Origin: Pseudomonadota bacterium
GTDB lineage: Bacteria > Pseudomonadota > Gammaproteobacteria > Burkholderiales > Burkholderiaceae_C
Reading direction: 5' to 3'
Assembly (NCBI GenBank): GCA_023387335.1
Contig: JAEWIF010000045.1
Location: forward strand, 62,001 to 126,000
DNA: 64,000 nucleotides
How positions within the stretch are numbered: position 1 is the stretch's first letter; every line of letters starts with the position of its first letter. Positions 41,523-50,659 of the stretch are shown in pieces. Both the position numbers and the translations under genes were made by a program. The notes under the pieces are model-generated. The model was not told the origin of the DNA, did not search any database, and saw only the letters and a program-made list of their open reading frames with translations.

Positions 41523-42980
41523 GTGATTCGAGGCGTTGCGACCAGCATGGATTTGACGGGCCCCGCCCCCCTGGAGACGGCGCCGGCACCGCTGGAGATG
41601 CGCCCGCGGGTGGGCCTGTCGCTCTTCTGGCGCACCTTCTTCCTGCTGTCGCTGCTGCTCATCGGCTCCATCGTGGCCTGGCTGCAGACGTTCCGCGCGC
41701 TGGAATTCGAGCCGCGCGCGGTGCAGACGGCCCAGCAGATCGCCTCCCTGGTCAATCTCAGCCGCGCGGCGCTGCGCTATTCCGACGCCATCGCGCGCGT
41801 CTCCCTGATCAAGACGCTGGCCGAGCAGGAAGGCGTTCGCATCCTGCCAAGCAAACCTACCGACGTTTACGTGGTGTTCGATTCGGCCTCGCTGGATGAG
41901 CGGGTCGCCGAAGAATTGGTCACACGGTTGGGTCCCGGAACCGTGCTGGCTTCCGCAGTCAACCAGGAAAAAGGTTTCTGGGTCGGCTTCAAGATCGACG
42001 CCGATTCATACTGGCTGCTGATGGACCGCAATCGCTTCACGCGGGTGGGCGGACGTACCTGGCTCATCTGGCTGATCACGGCGGCCGGCCTGTCGCTGGC
42101 GGGCGCTGCGCTGATCGCGCGCCTGATCAACCGCCCGCTCAAGCAGTTGTCCTTCGCCGCCAGCCGCGTGCGCGATGGCGACTTCGACGCCAGCCGGCTC
42201 GACGAGAAGGCCGTCACCAGCGAGATCCGCGAGGTGAACATCGGCTTCAACCGCATGGCGCAGCAGCTGGCCAAGATCGAGCAGGACCGCGCCGTCATGC
42301 TGGCCGGCATCTCGCACGACCTGCGCACGCCGCTGGCGCGCCTGCGGCTCGAGACCGAGATGAGCGTGGCCGACCCCGAGGCGCGCGAACACATGGCGTC
42401 GGACATCGACCAGCTCGACGCCATCATCGACAAGTTCCTCGACTACGCGCGCCCCGACCATGCGGAGCTCAAGCAGGTCAACCTGCGCGAGGTGATCGAG
42501 GCCTGCGTGTACGCCGTGCAGGACCACGGCGACATGCGCATCAACACCGACGTGCCCAAGAGCCTCTACGTGCTGGCCGACGAGGTGGAACTGGCCCGCG
42601 TGGTCTCCAACCTGCTGGAGAACGCGCGCCGCTACGGCAAGACGCCCGAGACCGGCATCGCGGTGGTGGACATCGCCGCCAAGCAGCGCAACGAATGGGT
42701 GCTGCTGAAGGTGCGCGACCACGGCATGGGCGTGGCGCCGGAAGCGCTGCCCAACCTGGTCAAGCCCTTCTTCCGCGGCGACGCGGCCCGTACCGCCGCC
42801 ACCGGCGCCGGCCTGGGCCTGGCCATCGTCGACAAGACGGTTCAGCGCATGGGAGGCATCTTCGCGCTGGCCAACACCACGTCCGGTGGCCTGGCCGCGC
42901 ACATCAAGCTGCAGCGGCCGAAGGCCGCGGGCGCCGGCGAGGCGCCCCTGCCCGCGCCCCGGGTCGAAGAGGTCAGCTGA
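41523..42980 (+). CDS. envZ: EnvZ-like sensor histidine kinase
   Basis: A 485-aa membrane sensor kinase. Two membrane segments (about residues 33-54 and 177-200) frame a periplasmic domain, followed by HAMP (ARLINRPLKQLSFAASRVRDG), HisKA with GISHDLRTPLARL, N box SNLLENARRYG, G1 RDHGMGV and G2 GAGLGLAIVDK. GTG at 41523 has GAGGGG upstream; an ATG at 41547 is an alternative start. It is paired with ompR. Its stop lies 5 nt past the convergent ispF stop, so the two genes overlap by 8 bp. Confidence 0.92.
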   Translation: MIRGVATSMDLTGPAPLETAPAPLEMRPRVGLSLFWRTFFLLSLLLIGSIVAWLQTFRALEFEPRAVQTAQQIASLVNLSRAALRYSDAIARVSLIKTLAEQEGVRILPSKPTDVYVVFDSASLDERVAEELVTRLGPGTVLASAVNQEKGFWVGFKIDADSYWLLMDRNRFTRVGGRTWLIWLITAAGLSLAGAALIARLINRPLKQLSFAASRVRDGDFDASRLDEKAVTSEIREVNIGFNRMAQQLAKIEQDRAVMLAGISHDLRTPLARLRLETEMSVADPEAREHMASDIDQLDAIIDKFLDYARPDHAELKQVNLREVIEACVYAVQDHGDMRINTDVPKSLYVLADEVELARVVSNLLENARRYGKTPETGIAVVDIAAKQRNEWVLLKVRDHGMGVAPEALPNLVKPFFRGDAARTAATGAGLGLAIVDKTVQRMGGIFALANTTSGGLAAHIKLQRPKAAGAGEAPLPAPRVEEVS

Positions 42981-43464
42981 CCTTCGCGCCGACCAGCAGC
43001 ACGACGGCCCTCGCCTCGATGCTCTGGCCCTGCCCCACCGGGCCCAGCTTCTCCGCCGTCTTGGCCTTCACGTTCACCTGCGAAGCCGACAGGGCCAGGC
43101 CCTTGGCGATGCGCTCGCGCATCGCGCCGATGTGCGGCGCGAGCTTGGGCGCCTGAGCCACCACGGTGCTGTCCACGTTGGCGACGGCCCAGCCCTCGGC
43201 CGCCACGCGCCGCATCGCCTCTTCCAGCAGCAGCATGGAATCCGCGCCCTTGAAGCGCGCGTCGGTGTCGGGGAAATGCCGCCCGATGTCGCCGAGCCCC
43301 GCCGCGCCCAGCAGGGCATCGGTGATCGCATGCAGCAGCACGTCGGCGTCCGAGTGCCCCAGCAGCCCGCGCTCGTAAGGCACCACCACGCCGCCGATCA
43401 CCAGCGGCCGCCCCGGCACCAGCGCGTGCACGTCCCATCCTTCGCCGATCCGCAATCCCGTCAT
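42973..43464 (-). CDS. ispF: 2-C-methyl-D-erythritol 2,4-cyclodiphosphate synthase
   Basis: IspF (163 aa) is the fifth MEP-pathway enzyme. The metal ligands are D11 and H13 in GWDVHAL and H45 in ADVLLHA, with the expected spacing. DIGRHFPDTDARFKGADS and the C-terminal NVKAKTAEKLGPVGQG (CDP-ME site) are also present. It overlaps ispD by ATGA, the normal ispDF arrangement, and its 3' end overlaps the convergent envZ gene. Confidence 0.97.
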   Translation of the reverse strand: MTGLRIGEGWDVHALVPGRPLVIGGVVVPYERGLLGHSDADVLLHAITDALLGAAGLGDIGRHFPDTDARFKGADSMLLLEEAMRRVAAEGWAVANVDSTVVAQAPKLAPHIGAMRERIAKGLALSASQVNVKAKTAEKLGPVGQGQSIEARAVVLLVGAKVS

Positions 43465-44165
43465 GTCGTCGTCCTGCTTTTGAGCACTGCCTCGGCCAGG
43501 GCGAAATCCTCCGGCCAGGTCACCTTGAAGTTCTGCGGGCTGCCCGCCACAAGGCGCGGCCGCAGGCCCAGCGCCTCGATGGCCGAAGCCTCGTCCGTCA
43601 CCGCATCGCCCGCGTGGTCCAGCGCGCGACGCAGCAGCGCCAGCCGGAACATCTGCGGCGTCTGCGCCAGCCATTTGCGGTCGCGCGAAAGCGTCTGCGC
43701 CACGCGGCCGCCCTCCTCCTGCTTGAGCGTGTCGGCCAGCGGCTGCGCGAGCAGTCCGCCGACCTCGTCGCCCTGGCAGGCGTCGATCAGCCGGTCGATC
43801 TGCGCCGGCGTCACCAGGCAGCGCGCCGCGTCGTGCACCAGCACCCAGTCGTCGTCGCCCGCGCCGTGGGCCTGCAGATCAGCCAGCCCGCCCGCCACCG
43901 AGGCCGCGCGCGTGGCGCCGCCGCAGGGGCTGACGCGCCAGCCGGCCCCGGCGGGCATCCGTTCGTCGCCGGGGGCCACCACGACCAGGACCGAAGCGAT
44001 GCGGTCCACGTGCGTGAACGCCTCCAGCGTGTGCTGCACCAGCATCCGCCCCGCCAGCCTTTCGTACTGCTTGGGTCCGGCCGTGCCGGCGCGGCTGCCG
44101 GTGCCGGCGGCGGGGATCAGCGCGTGGCAGCGCACGGGGACTTTTGATGGATGAGCGGCAGCCAA
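43461..44165 (-). CDS. ispD: 2-C-methyl-D-erythritol 4-phosphate cytidylyltransferase
   Basis: IspD (234 aa) is the third MEP-pathway enzyme. It shows ALIPAAGTGSRAGTAGPKQY (CTP-binding), HDAARCLVTPAQI, and TDEASAIEALG with the C-terminal VAGSPQNFKVTWPEDFALAE. The annotated start is TTG at 44165; a GTG ten codons later is possible. A TAGAAT -10 at 44180-44175 would put the transcript start only a few bases from this TTG, so translation may be almost leaderless. It is divergent from mfd. Confidence 0.94.
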   Translation of the reverse strand: MAAAHPSKVPVRCHALIPAAGTGSRAGTAGPKQYERLAGRMLVQHTLEAFTHVDRIASVLVVVAPGDERMPAGAGWRVSPCGGATRAASVAGGLADLQAHGAGDDDWVLVHDAARCLVTPAQIDRLIDACQGDEVGGLLAQPLADTLKQEEGGRVAQTLSRDRKWLAQTPQMFRLALLRRALDHAGDAVTDEASAIEALGLRPRLVAGSPQNFKVTWPEDFALAEAVLKSRTTT

Positions 44166-44244
44166 GATGAGGGGATTCTAGAATTCGTCGCATCACCCCT
44201 CACCTGCGTCGTGAGGGGTGTTTGCATTTGCCACTCGAAAAAGA
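44166..44244. promoter_or_regulatory. Divergent ispD/mfd promoter with palindromic -10 and mfd leader hairpin
   Basis: ATTCTAGAAT at 44175-44184 is a perfect palindrome and gives TAGAAT on both strands, so it can act as -10 for ispD (minus) and mfd (plus). On the plus strand CACCCCTCAC (44194-44203) and GTGAGGGGTG (44211-44220) form a 10-bp perfect hairpin with a 7-nt loop followed by TTTGCATTT. The hairpin would lie at the very 5' end of the mfd mRNA. Confidence 0.55.
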
Positions 44245-47200
44245 ATGGACCTTCCCAAGCTCTCGCCCGGCAAGCGTTTCGCCCTGCCCCGTCCGCCCGG
44301 CTCGGCCGACGCGCTGCTGCTGGCGCGGCTGGCCGAACGCGAGAAGACCGCCGGCCGACCCACCGCCATCGTCACCTCGGGCGCCGGCGACGCGCAGCGC
44401 CTGCTCGATGAACTCGTCTTCTTCGCGCCCGACCTTCGCGTCTGCCTCTTCCCCGACTGGGAGACGCTGCCCTACGACACGTTCTCGCCGCACCAGGACC
44501 TCATCAGCGAGCGGCTCGCCACGCTGTGGAGCATCTCGCAGGGCGAGGCCGACGTGGTCATCGTGCCGGCCACCACGGCGCTGTACCGCGTCGCGCCACC
44601 GTCGTTTTTGGCCGGCTACACCTTCCACTTCGCGGTCAAGCAGAAGCTGCAGGAGTCGAAGCTCAAGGCCCAGCTCACGCTGGCCGGCTACAACCACGTC
44701 ACGCAGGTGGTGAGCCCCGGCGAGTACGCGGTGCGCGGCGGCCTGATCGACCTGTTCCCGATGGGCTCGGCCGTGCCCTATCGCGTCGACCTGTTCGACG
44801 ACGAGATCGATTCGATCCGCACCTTCGATCCGGACAGCCAGCGCAGCCTGTACCCGGTGCCCGAGGTGCGCCTGCTGCCGGGCCGCGAGTTCCCGATGGA
44901 CGACGAGGCGCGTGCGCGCTTCCGCAGCCGCTGGCGCGAGCTGCTCGAGGGCGATCCGACCAAGAGCCGCATCTACAAGGACATGGGCAACGGCGTGGCC
45001 ACCGCCGGCATCGAGTACTACCTGCCGCTGTTCTTCGACGAGACCGCGACGGTGTTCGACTACCTCGGCACGCAGGCCACGCTGGTGCTGCACGGCGACC
45101 TGGAGCCCGCGTTCCAGCGCTTCTGGCAGGACACGCGCGACCGCCATCGCCTGCTGCAGGGCGATCCGGAGCGGCCCATCCTACCGCCGGAGACGCTGTT
45201 CCTCACCATCGAGAATTTCTACGCGCGGGCCAACGAGCATCCGCAACTGGCGCTGCGGCCCGGCACCCAGGACGTGGCGGACAGCGCCCTCTTCCAGAAG
45301 CTGCCCGACATCTCCGTCGTGCGCGGCGCCGAGGAACCGCTGGCCCGCTTCAAGCAGCACCTGGCCTCGACCACCGAGCGCACGCTGCTGCTGGCCGAGA
45401 GCGCGGGCCGGCGCGAGAGCCTGCTGGACTTCTTCCGCGCCAGCCACCTGTCGCCGCCGGCGTTCGACTCGCTGGCGGAGTTCCAGGCCAGCGACGAGAA
45501 GCTGGGCATCGCCACCGCGGCGCTGACCGAGGGCTTCCGCTGGATCGAGGAGGCGATCGACTTCGTCACCGAGACCGAGCTGTTCGCGGCCGGCCCGACC
45601 ACGCGGCGCCGCAAGAAGCAGGAGCAGGTCAGCGACGTCGAGGCGCTGATCAAGGACCTCTCGGAGCTGAACGTCGGCGACCCGGTGGTGCATGCGCAGC
45701 ACGGCATCGGCCGCTACAAGGGCCTCGTGAACCTGGACCTGGGCCAGGGCAACACCGAGTTCCTGCACCTGGAATACGCCGACAAGGCCACGCTCTACGT
45801 GCCGGTCAGCCAGCTGCACCAGATCAGCCGCTACACCGGCGTGTCGGCCGACGAGGCGCCGCTGCACAAGCTGGGCTCGGGCCAGTGGGAGAAGGCCAAG
45901 CGCAAGGCCGCCGAGCAGGTGCGCGACACGGCGGCCGAGCTGCTGAACATCTACGCCCGCCGCGCCGCGCGCGAAGGCCACGCCTTCCGCTTCTCGCCGC
46001 AGGACTACGAGACCTTCGCCAACGACTTCGGCTTCGAGGAAACCGCCGACCAGAACGCCGCCATCCACGCGGTGATCCAGGACATGATCTCGCCGCAGCC
46101 GATGGACCGCCTGGTGTGCGGCGACGTGGGCTTCGGCAAGACCGAGGTGGCGCTGCGCGCCGCCTTCATCGCGGTGACGGGCGGCAGGCAGGTGGCCTTC
46201 CTCGCGCCCACCACGCTGCTGGCCGAGCAGCACTTCCAGACGCTGACCGACCGTTTCTCCAAGTGGCCGGTGAAGATCGCGGAGATGAGCCGCTTCCGCT
46301 CGGGCAAGGAGATCACGGCCGCCGCCAAGGGCCTGGCCGACGGCAGCGTGGACATCGTGGTGGGCACGCACAAGCTCCTGTCCAACACCATCAAGTTCAA
46401 GAACCTGGGCCTGCTCATCATCGACGAGGAGCATCGCTTCGGCGTGCGCCACAAGGAGGCGATGAAGGCGCTGCGCGCCGAGGTGGACGTGCTCACGCTC
46501 ACCGCCACGCCGATCCCGCGCACGCTGGGCATGGCGCTGGAAGGGCTGCGCGACCTGTCGGTGATCGCCACCGCGCCGCAGCGGCGGCTGGCCATCAAGA
46601 CCTTCGTGCGCAACGAGGGCAACGGCGTGGTCCGCGAAGCCGTGCTGCGCGAGCTCAAGCGCGGCGGCCAGGTCTACTTCCTGCACAACGAGGTGGAGAC
46701 CATCGAGAACCGCCGCGAGCGCCTGGAGCAGCTGCTGCCCGAGGCTCGCATCGCGGTGGCGCACGGCCAGATGCCCGAGCGCGAGCTCGAGCGCGTGATG
46801 CGCGACTTCGTGTCGCAGCGCTTCAACGTGCTGCTGTGCTCGACCATCATCGAGACCGGCATCGACGTGCCGACGGCCAACACCATCGTCATCAGCCGCG
46901 CGGACAAGTTCGGCCTGGCGCAGCTGCACCAGCTGCGCGGCCGCGTCGGCCGCAGCCACCACCAAGCCTACGCCTACCTGATGGTCCCGGACCTGGAGAG
47001 CCTGACCAAGCAGGCCGCCCAGCGGCTGGACGCGATCCAGCAGATGGAGGAACTGGGCTCGGGCTTCTATCTGGCCATGCACGACCTGGAAATCCGTGGC
47101 GCCGGCGAGGTGCTGGGCGAGAACCAGAGCGGCAACATGCTGGAGGTCGGCTTCCAGCTCTACAACGAGATGCTGGCCGAGGCGGTGAAGTCGCTCAAGG

Positions 47201-47691
47201 CGGGCAAGGAGCCGGACCTGCTGGCCCCGCTGTCGGCCACCACCGAGATCAACCTGCACGCGCCCGCCCTGCTGCCCGAGGACTACTGCGGCGACGTGCA
47301 CCTGCGGCTGTCGTTCTACAAGAAGCTGGCGACGGCCAAGAACACCGACCAGATCGATTCGCTGCTGGAGGAGATCGTCGACCGCTTCGGCAAGCTGCCG
47401 CCGCAGGCGCAGAACCTGGTGGACGTGCACCGGCTGCGCGTGCTGGCGCGGCCGTACGGCGTGGTCAAGGTCGATGCCGCGCCCGGCGTGACGAACATCA
47501 GCTTCCGGCCGAACCCGCCGATCGACTCGCTGCGCATCATCGAGCTGGTGCAGAAGAACCGGCACATCAAGCTGGCCGGCAACGAGAAGCTGCGCATCGA
47601 GCGCGAGCTCAAGGAGCCCAAGGACCGGGCGCAGATGGTGCGCGACGTGCTGCGCTCGCTGGGGCAGCCGAAGGTGGCCGAGACGGCGTAA
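44245..47691 (+). CDS. mfd: Transcription-repair coupling factor Mfd
   Basis: Mfd (1148 aa) removes RNA polymerase stalled at DNA lesions and recruits UvrA. The N-terminal UvrB-like module (about 1-350) includes LFPDWETLPYDTFSPHQDL. The CarD-like RNAP-interaction domain begins at about 480 (VVHAQHGIGRYKGLVNLDLG). The translocase has Walker A GDVGFGKTEVA, DEEH in LLIIDEEHRFGVRHKE, TATPIPRTL and QLRGRVGRSHHQAYAYL, followed by a TRG motif and the C-terminal D7 domain. The ATG at 44245 is chosen; an upstream in-frame start would lie in the leader hairpin. Confidence 0.97.
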   Translation: MDLPKLSPGKRFALPRPPGSADALLLARLAEREKTAGRPTAIVTSGAGDAQRLLDELVFFAPDLRVCLFPDWETLPYDTFSPHQDLISERLATLWSISQGEADVVIVPATTALYRVAPPSFLAGYTFHFAVKQKLQESKLKAQLTLAGYNHVTQVVSPGEYAVRGGLIDLFPMGSAVPYRVDLFDDEIDSIRTFDPDSQRSLYPVPEVRLLPGREFPMDDEARARFRSRWRELLEGDPTKSRIYKDMGNGVATAGIEYYLPLFFDETATVFDYLGTQATLVLHGDLEPAFQRFWQDTRDRHRLLQGDPERPILPPETLFLTIENFYARANEHPQLALRPGTQDVADSALFQKLPDISVVRGAEEPLARFKQHLASTTERTLLLAESAGRRESLLDFFRASHLSPPAFDSLAEFQASDEKLGIATAALTEGFRWIEEAIDFVTETELFAAGPTTRRRKKQEQVSDVEALIKDLSELNVGDPVVHAQHGIGRYKGLVNLDLGQGNTEFLHLEYADKATLYVPVSQLHQISRYTGVSADEAPLHKLGSGQWEKAKRKAAEQVRDTAAELLNIYARRAAREGHAFRFSPQDYETFANDFGFEETADQNAAIHAVIQDMISPQPMDRLVCGDVGFGKTEVALRAAFIAVTGGRQVAFLAPTTLLAEQHFQTLTDRFSKWPVKIAEMSRFRSGKEITAAAKGLADGSVDIVVGTHKLLSNTIKFKNLGLLIIDEEHRFGVRHKEAMKALRAEVDVLTLTATPIPRTLGMALEGLRDLSVIATAPQRRLAIKTFVRNEGNGVVREAVLRELKRGGQVYFLHNEVETIENRRERLEQLLPEARIAVAHGQMPERELERVMRDFVSQRFNVLLCSTIIETGIDVPTANTIVISRADKFGLAQLHQLRGRVGRSHHQAYAYLMVPDLESLTKQAAQRLDAIQQMEELGSGFYLAMHDLEIRGAGEVLGENQSGNMLEVGFQLYNEMLAEAVKSLKAGKEPDLLAPLSATTEINLHAPALLPEDYCGDVHLRLSFYKKLATAKNTDQIDSLLEEIVDRFGKLPPQAQNLVDVHRLRVLARPYGVVKVDAAPGVTNISFRPNPPIDSLRIIELVQKNRHIKLAGNEKLRIERELKEPKDRAQMVRDVLRSLGQPKVAETA

Positions 47692-47745
47692 GCGCCTTTT
47701 CCCGCTGAGCTTGCGAAACCGCTGACGAGTGTCGAGACTCGTCGC

Positions 47746-49113
47746 ATGAGCCGCGCCGTCCGCCTGCTCTGCCTGCTGGCCCTGTGGGTCCTCGCACCCT
47801 GGACCCTGGCGCAAGACGTTGCCCGGCCGCCGGTGGTGGTGCTCCAGGTCGATGGCGCCATCGGCCCGGCCAGCGCCGACTACCTGCGTCGCGGCCTCGC
47901 GCTGGCGCAAAAGCAGAAGGCGCAGCTCCTCGTCCTGCAGATCGACACGCCCGGCGGCCTGGACGGTGCGATGCGCATGATGATCAAGGACATCCTGTCC
48001 TCGCCGGTGCCGGTGGCGTCCTTCGTCGCGCCCGGCGGCGCGCGGGCCGCGAGCGCCGGCACCTTCATCCTGTACGCCAGCCACGTCGCGGCGATGACGC
48101 CGGCCAGCACGCTGGGCGCGGCCACGCCGGTTTCCATCGGCATGCCGGGCGGGCCGCAGCCGAACAATCCCCTGCCCCCGGGCAAGCCGGCCTCCGGCGC
48201 CAGTGCGCCCGCCGCCACCCCCGAGATCGGCGACGCGCTGGCGGCCAAGCGCATCTCGGACGCCGCCGCCTACATCCGCAGCCTCGCGAAGCTGCACGGC
48301 CGCAACGCCGAATGGGGCGAGAAGGCGGTGCGCGAAGCCGCAAGCCTGTCCGCGCCCGAGGCCATCCAGCTCAAGGTGGTCGACCTGGTCGCCGTGGACC
48401 TGCCCGACCTGCTGCGGCAACTCGATGGCCGCGAGCTGCGCATCGGCGCCGCGATTCACAAGCTGCAGACCCGCGACGCGCCCCAGGTGGTCTTCGAGGA
48501 GGACTGGCGCAGCCACCTGCTGTCGGTGATCACCAATCCCAGCCTGGCGCTGCTGCTGATGATGGTCGGCGTCTACGGCCTGGTGTTCGAGTTCAGCAAC
48601 CCGGGCATGGTGGCGCCGGGCGTGATCGGCGCGATCTGCCTGGTGCTGGCGCTGTTCGCGCTGCAGATGCTGCCGGTCAACTACGCCGGCCTCGCGCTCA
48701 TCCTGCTTGGCATCTCGTTCCTCATCGCAGAGGCGTTCCTGCCGAGCTTCGGCGTGCTCGGCCTGGGCGGCATCGTCGCGTTCGCCTTCGGCTGCGTGAT
48801 GCTGATCGACAGCGACTCGCCGGGCTGGGGCGTGCCGCTGCCGCTGGTCGGCGGGCTCGCGCTGCTCACCGCCGCCTTCATCCTGCTGGTGGTCGGCATG
48901 GCGGCGAAGGCCAGGCGCCGGCCGGTCGTGACCGGACCGCAGACGCTGGTGGGCGCCGGCGGCGAACTCGTCGAGTACTCGGGCGGCCAGGGCTGGGCGC
49001 TGGTGCAGGGCGAGCACTGGAAGGTGCGCGGCCCCGCGCAGCTGCAGGTGGGCGACCGCGTGCGGGTGAGCAGCCTGCAGGACGGCGTGCTGGACGTGGT
49101 GCCGTCGCCCTGA
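47746..49113 (+). CDS. NfeD-family membrane-bound serine protease (NfeD1b)
   Basis: A 455-aa protein with a signal peptide (LLCLLALWVLAPWTLAQ) and a ClpP/SppA-like protease domain with LQIDTPGGLDGAMRM and GARAASAGTFILYA, in which the Ser of SAGT is the likely nucleophile. A Pro/Ala-rich insert at about 140-165, four or more membrane segments and a C-terminal OB-fold NfeD domain (LVGAGGELVEY...VGDRVRVSSLQDG) follow. NfeD proteins act with the stomatin/slipin encoded next to them, here 21 nt downstream, in membrane microdomain quality control. Confidence 0.9.
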   Translation: MSRAVRLLCLLALWVLAPWTLAQDVARPPVVVLQVDGAIGPASADYLRRGLALAQKQKAQLLVLQIDTPGGLDGAMRMMIKDILSSPVPVASFVAPGGARAASAGTFILYASHVAAMTPASTLGAATPVSIGMPGGPQPNNPLPPGKPASGASAPAATPEIGDALAAKRISDAAAYIRSLAKLHGRNAEWGEKAVREAASLSAPEAIQLKVVDLVAVDLPDLLRQLDGRELRIGAAIHKLQTRDAPQVVFEEDWRSHLLSVITNPSLALLLMMVGVYGLVFEFSNPGMVAPGVIGAICLVLALFALQMLPVNYAGLALILLGISFLIAEAFLPSFGVLGLGGIVAFAFGCVMLIDSDSPGWGVPLPLVGGLALLTAAFILLVVGMAAKARRRPVVTGPQTLVGAGGELVEYSGGQGWALVQGEHWKVRGPAQLQVGDRVRVSSLQDGVLDVVPSP

Positions 49114-49134
49114 ACGAACAACAAGGAGAACGCG

Positions 49135-49905
49135 ATGATCGTCGGCGGCATCGGCTTCGGCCTCGTGGTGTTCCTGGTCGTGGCGTTCCTCGCCACCGCC
49201 CTGCGCATCCTGCGCGAGTACGAGCGCGGGGTGGTGTTCCAGCTCGGGCGCTTCTGGAAGGTGAAGGGCCCGGGCCTGGTGATCCTGATCCCCGGCATCC
49301 AGCAGCTGGTGCGCGTCGACCTGCGCGTGGTGGTGATGGACATCCCCAGCCAGGACGTGATCACTCGCGACAACGTGTCGGTGAAGGTGAGCGCGGTGCT
49401 GTACTTCCGCGTGGTCGATCCGGCGCGCGCCATCATCCAGGTGGAGCGCTACCTCGAGGCCACCAGCCAGCTGGCGCAGACCACGCTGCGGGCGGTGCTG
49501 GGCAAGCACGACCTGGACGACCTGCTGTCCGAGCGCGAGCGCCTGAACCTCGACATCCAGAAGATCCTGGACGCGCAGACCGACACCTGGGGCATCAAGG
49601 TCACCAACGTGGAGATCAAGCACGTGGACCTGAACGACACCATGGTCCGCGCCATCGCGCGCCAGGCCGAGGCCGAGCGCGAGCGGCGCGCCAAGGTGAT
49701 CCATGCCGAGGGCGAGCTGCAGGCCTCGCACAAGCTGGCCGAGGCCGCCGAGATCCTGGCGCGCCAGCCGCAGGCGCTGCAGCTGCGCTACCTGGAGACG
49801 CTGACGGTGATCGCCGCCGACAAGAACTCCACCATCGTCTTCCCGCTGCCGGTGGACATCCTCGCGCCGCTGCTTCGGCGGTTCACGGGCGCGTCCGAGG
49901 CCTGA
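49135..49905 (+). CDS. Slipin/stomatin (SPFH domain protein)
   Basis: A 256-aa SPFH protein with an N-terminal hydrophobic anchor (GFGLVVFLVVAFLATALRI) followed by EYERGVVFQLGRF, PGIQQLVRVDLRVVVMDIP (shortened), VSVKVSAVLYFRV and the helical arm AIARQAEAERERRAKVIHAEGE. It would oligomerise in the inner membrane and is a typical partner and substrate of the NfeD protease upstream. AAGGAG precedes the ATG. Confidence 0.93.
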   Translation: MIVGGIGFGLVVFLVVAFLATALRILREYERGVVFQLGRFWKVKGPGLVILIPGIQQLVRVDLRVVVMDIPSQDVITRDNVSVKVSAVLYFRVVDPARAIIQVERYLEATSQLAQTTLRAVLGKHDLDDLLSERERLNLDIQKILDAQTDTWGIKVTNVEIKHVDLNDTMVRAIARQAEAERERRAKVIHAEGELQASHKLAEAAEILARQPQALQLRYLETLTVIAADKNSTIVFPLPVDILAPLLRRFTGASEA

Positions 49906-49936
49906 GCGCGCGCGGCCCGATGCGACAATCCCGCGC

Positions 49937-50659
49937 ATGCCGCAACAAGATTTCGCCCCCGGCCTGCAGATCCGGGGCTTCACCCCGCCGCTGCGCCTCT
50001 CGGACTTCGGGCTGATCGCCTTCGACATGGATTCCACGCTGATCAACATCGAGTGCGTGGACGAGATCGCCGATGCCGTGGGCCTGAAGGAGGAAGTGGC
50101 GGCCATCACCGAGGCGACGATGCGCGGCGAGATCGCCGACTTCAAGGAAAGCCTGCGCCGCCGGGTCGCGCTGCTGCGCGGCGTGACGGTGGCCGACATG
50201 GAACTGGTCTACACCTCGCGCCTGCAGCTCAACCCGGGCGCCGAGGCGCTGGTCAAGGCCTGCAAGGATGCGGGCCTGAAGACGCTGCTGGTGTCCGGCG
50301 GCTTCACTTTCTTCGCCGACCGGGTCCGCGACAAGCTGGGCATCGACTTCACGCGGTCCAACGTGCTGGAGATCGAGTCCGGCCCCAACTGCGGCCAGCT
50401 CACCGGCCGCATGGTCGACCAACCCTGGGGCGACATCTGCGACGGCGCCGAGAAACGCAGGATGCTGCTGGAGACGTGCGCCCAGCTGGGCATCTCTCCG
50501 AAGCAGGCCATCGCCGTCGGCGACGGCGCCAACGACCTGCCGATGATGGGCGAAGCCGGCCTGTCGGTCGCCTATCACGCCAAGCCGAAGGTTCGCGAGC
50601 AGGCGATGGTGGCGATCAACGAAGGCGGGCTGGATCGGGTGCTGGAGCTGTTCGCCTAG
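49937..50659 (+). CDS. serB: Phosphoserine phosphatase
   Basis: SerB (240 aa) is the HAD-family enzyme that makes L-serine from phosphoserine. The nucleophile Asp is D30 and the general acid D32 in FDMDSTLINIECVDEIAD; motif II is LVSGGFTFFAD and motif IV is VGDGANDLPMMGEAGLS. It lacks the N-terminal ACT domain of some SerB proteins. Its TAG stop shares three bases with the TAG of the convergent sensor kinase gene (CTAG at 50656-50659). Confidence 0.95.
   Translation: MPQQDFAPGLQIRGFTPPLRLSDFGLIAFDMDSTLINIECVDEIADAVGLKEEVAAITEATMRGEIADFKESLRRRVALLRGVTVADMELVYTSRLQLNPGAEALVKACKDAGLKTLLVSGGFTFFADRVRDKLGIDFTRSNVLEIESGPNCGQLTGRMVDQPWGDICDGAEKRRMLLETCAQLGISPKQAIAVGDGANDLPMMGEAGLSVAYHAKPKVREQAMVAINEGGLDRVLELFA

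Noticed and set aside
47716..47743. ACGAGT/ACTCGT inverted repeat before nfeD as a terminator of mfd
   Set aside because: The stem is only 6 bp and has no T-run after it.
45181..50199. A very long minus-strand open frame (over 1,600 codons) across mfd, nfeD, slipin and serB
   Set aside because: Its translation is low-complexity (Arg, Ala, His, Gln, Val) and it is the complement of real genes with clear domains; long spurious frames are expected at this GC content.
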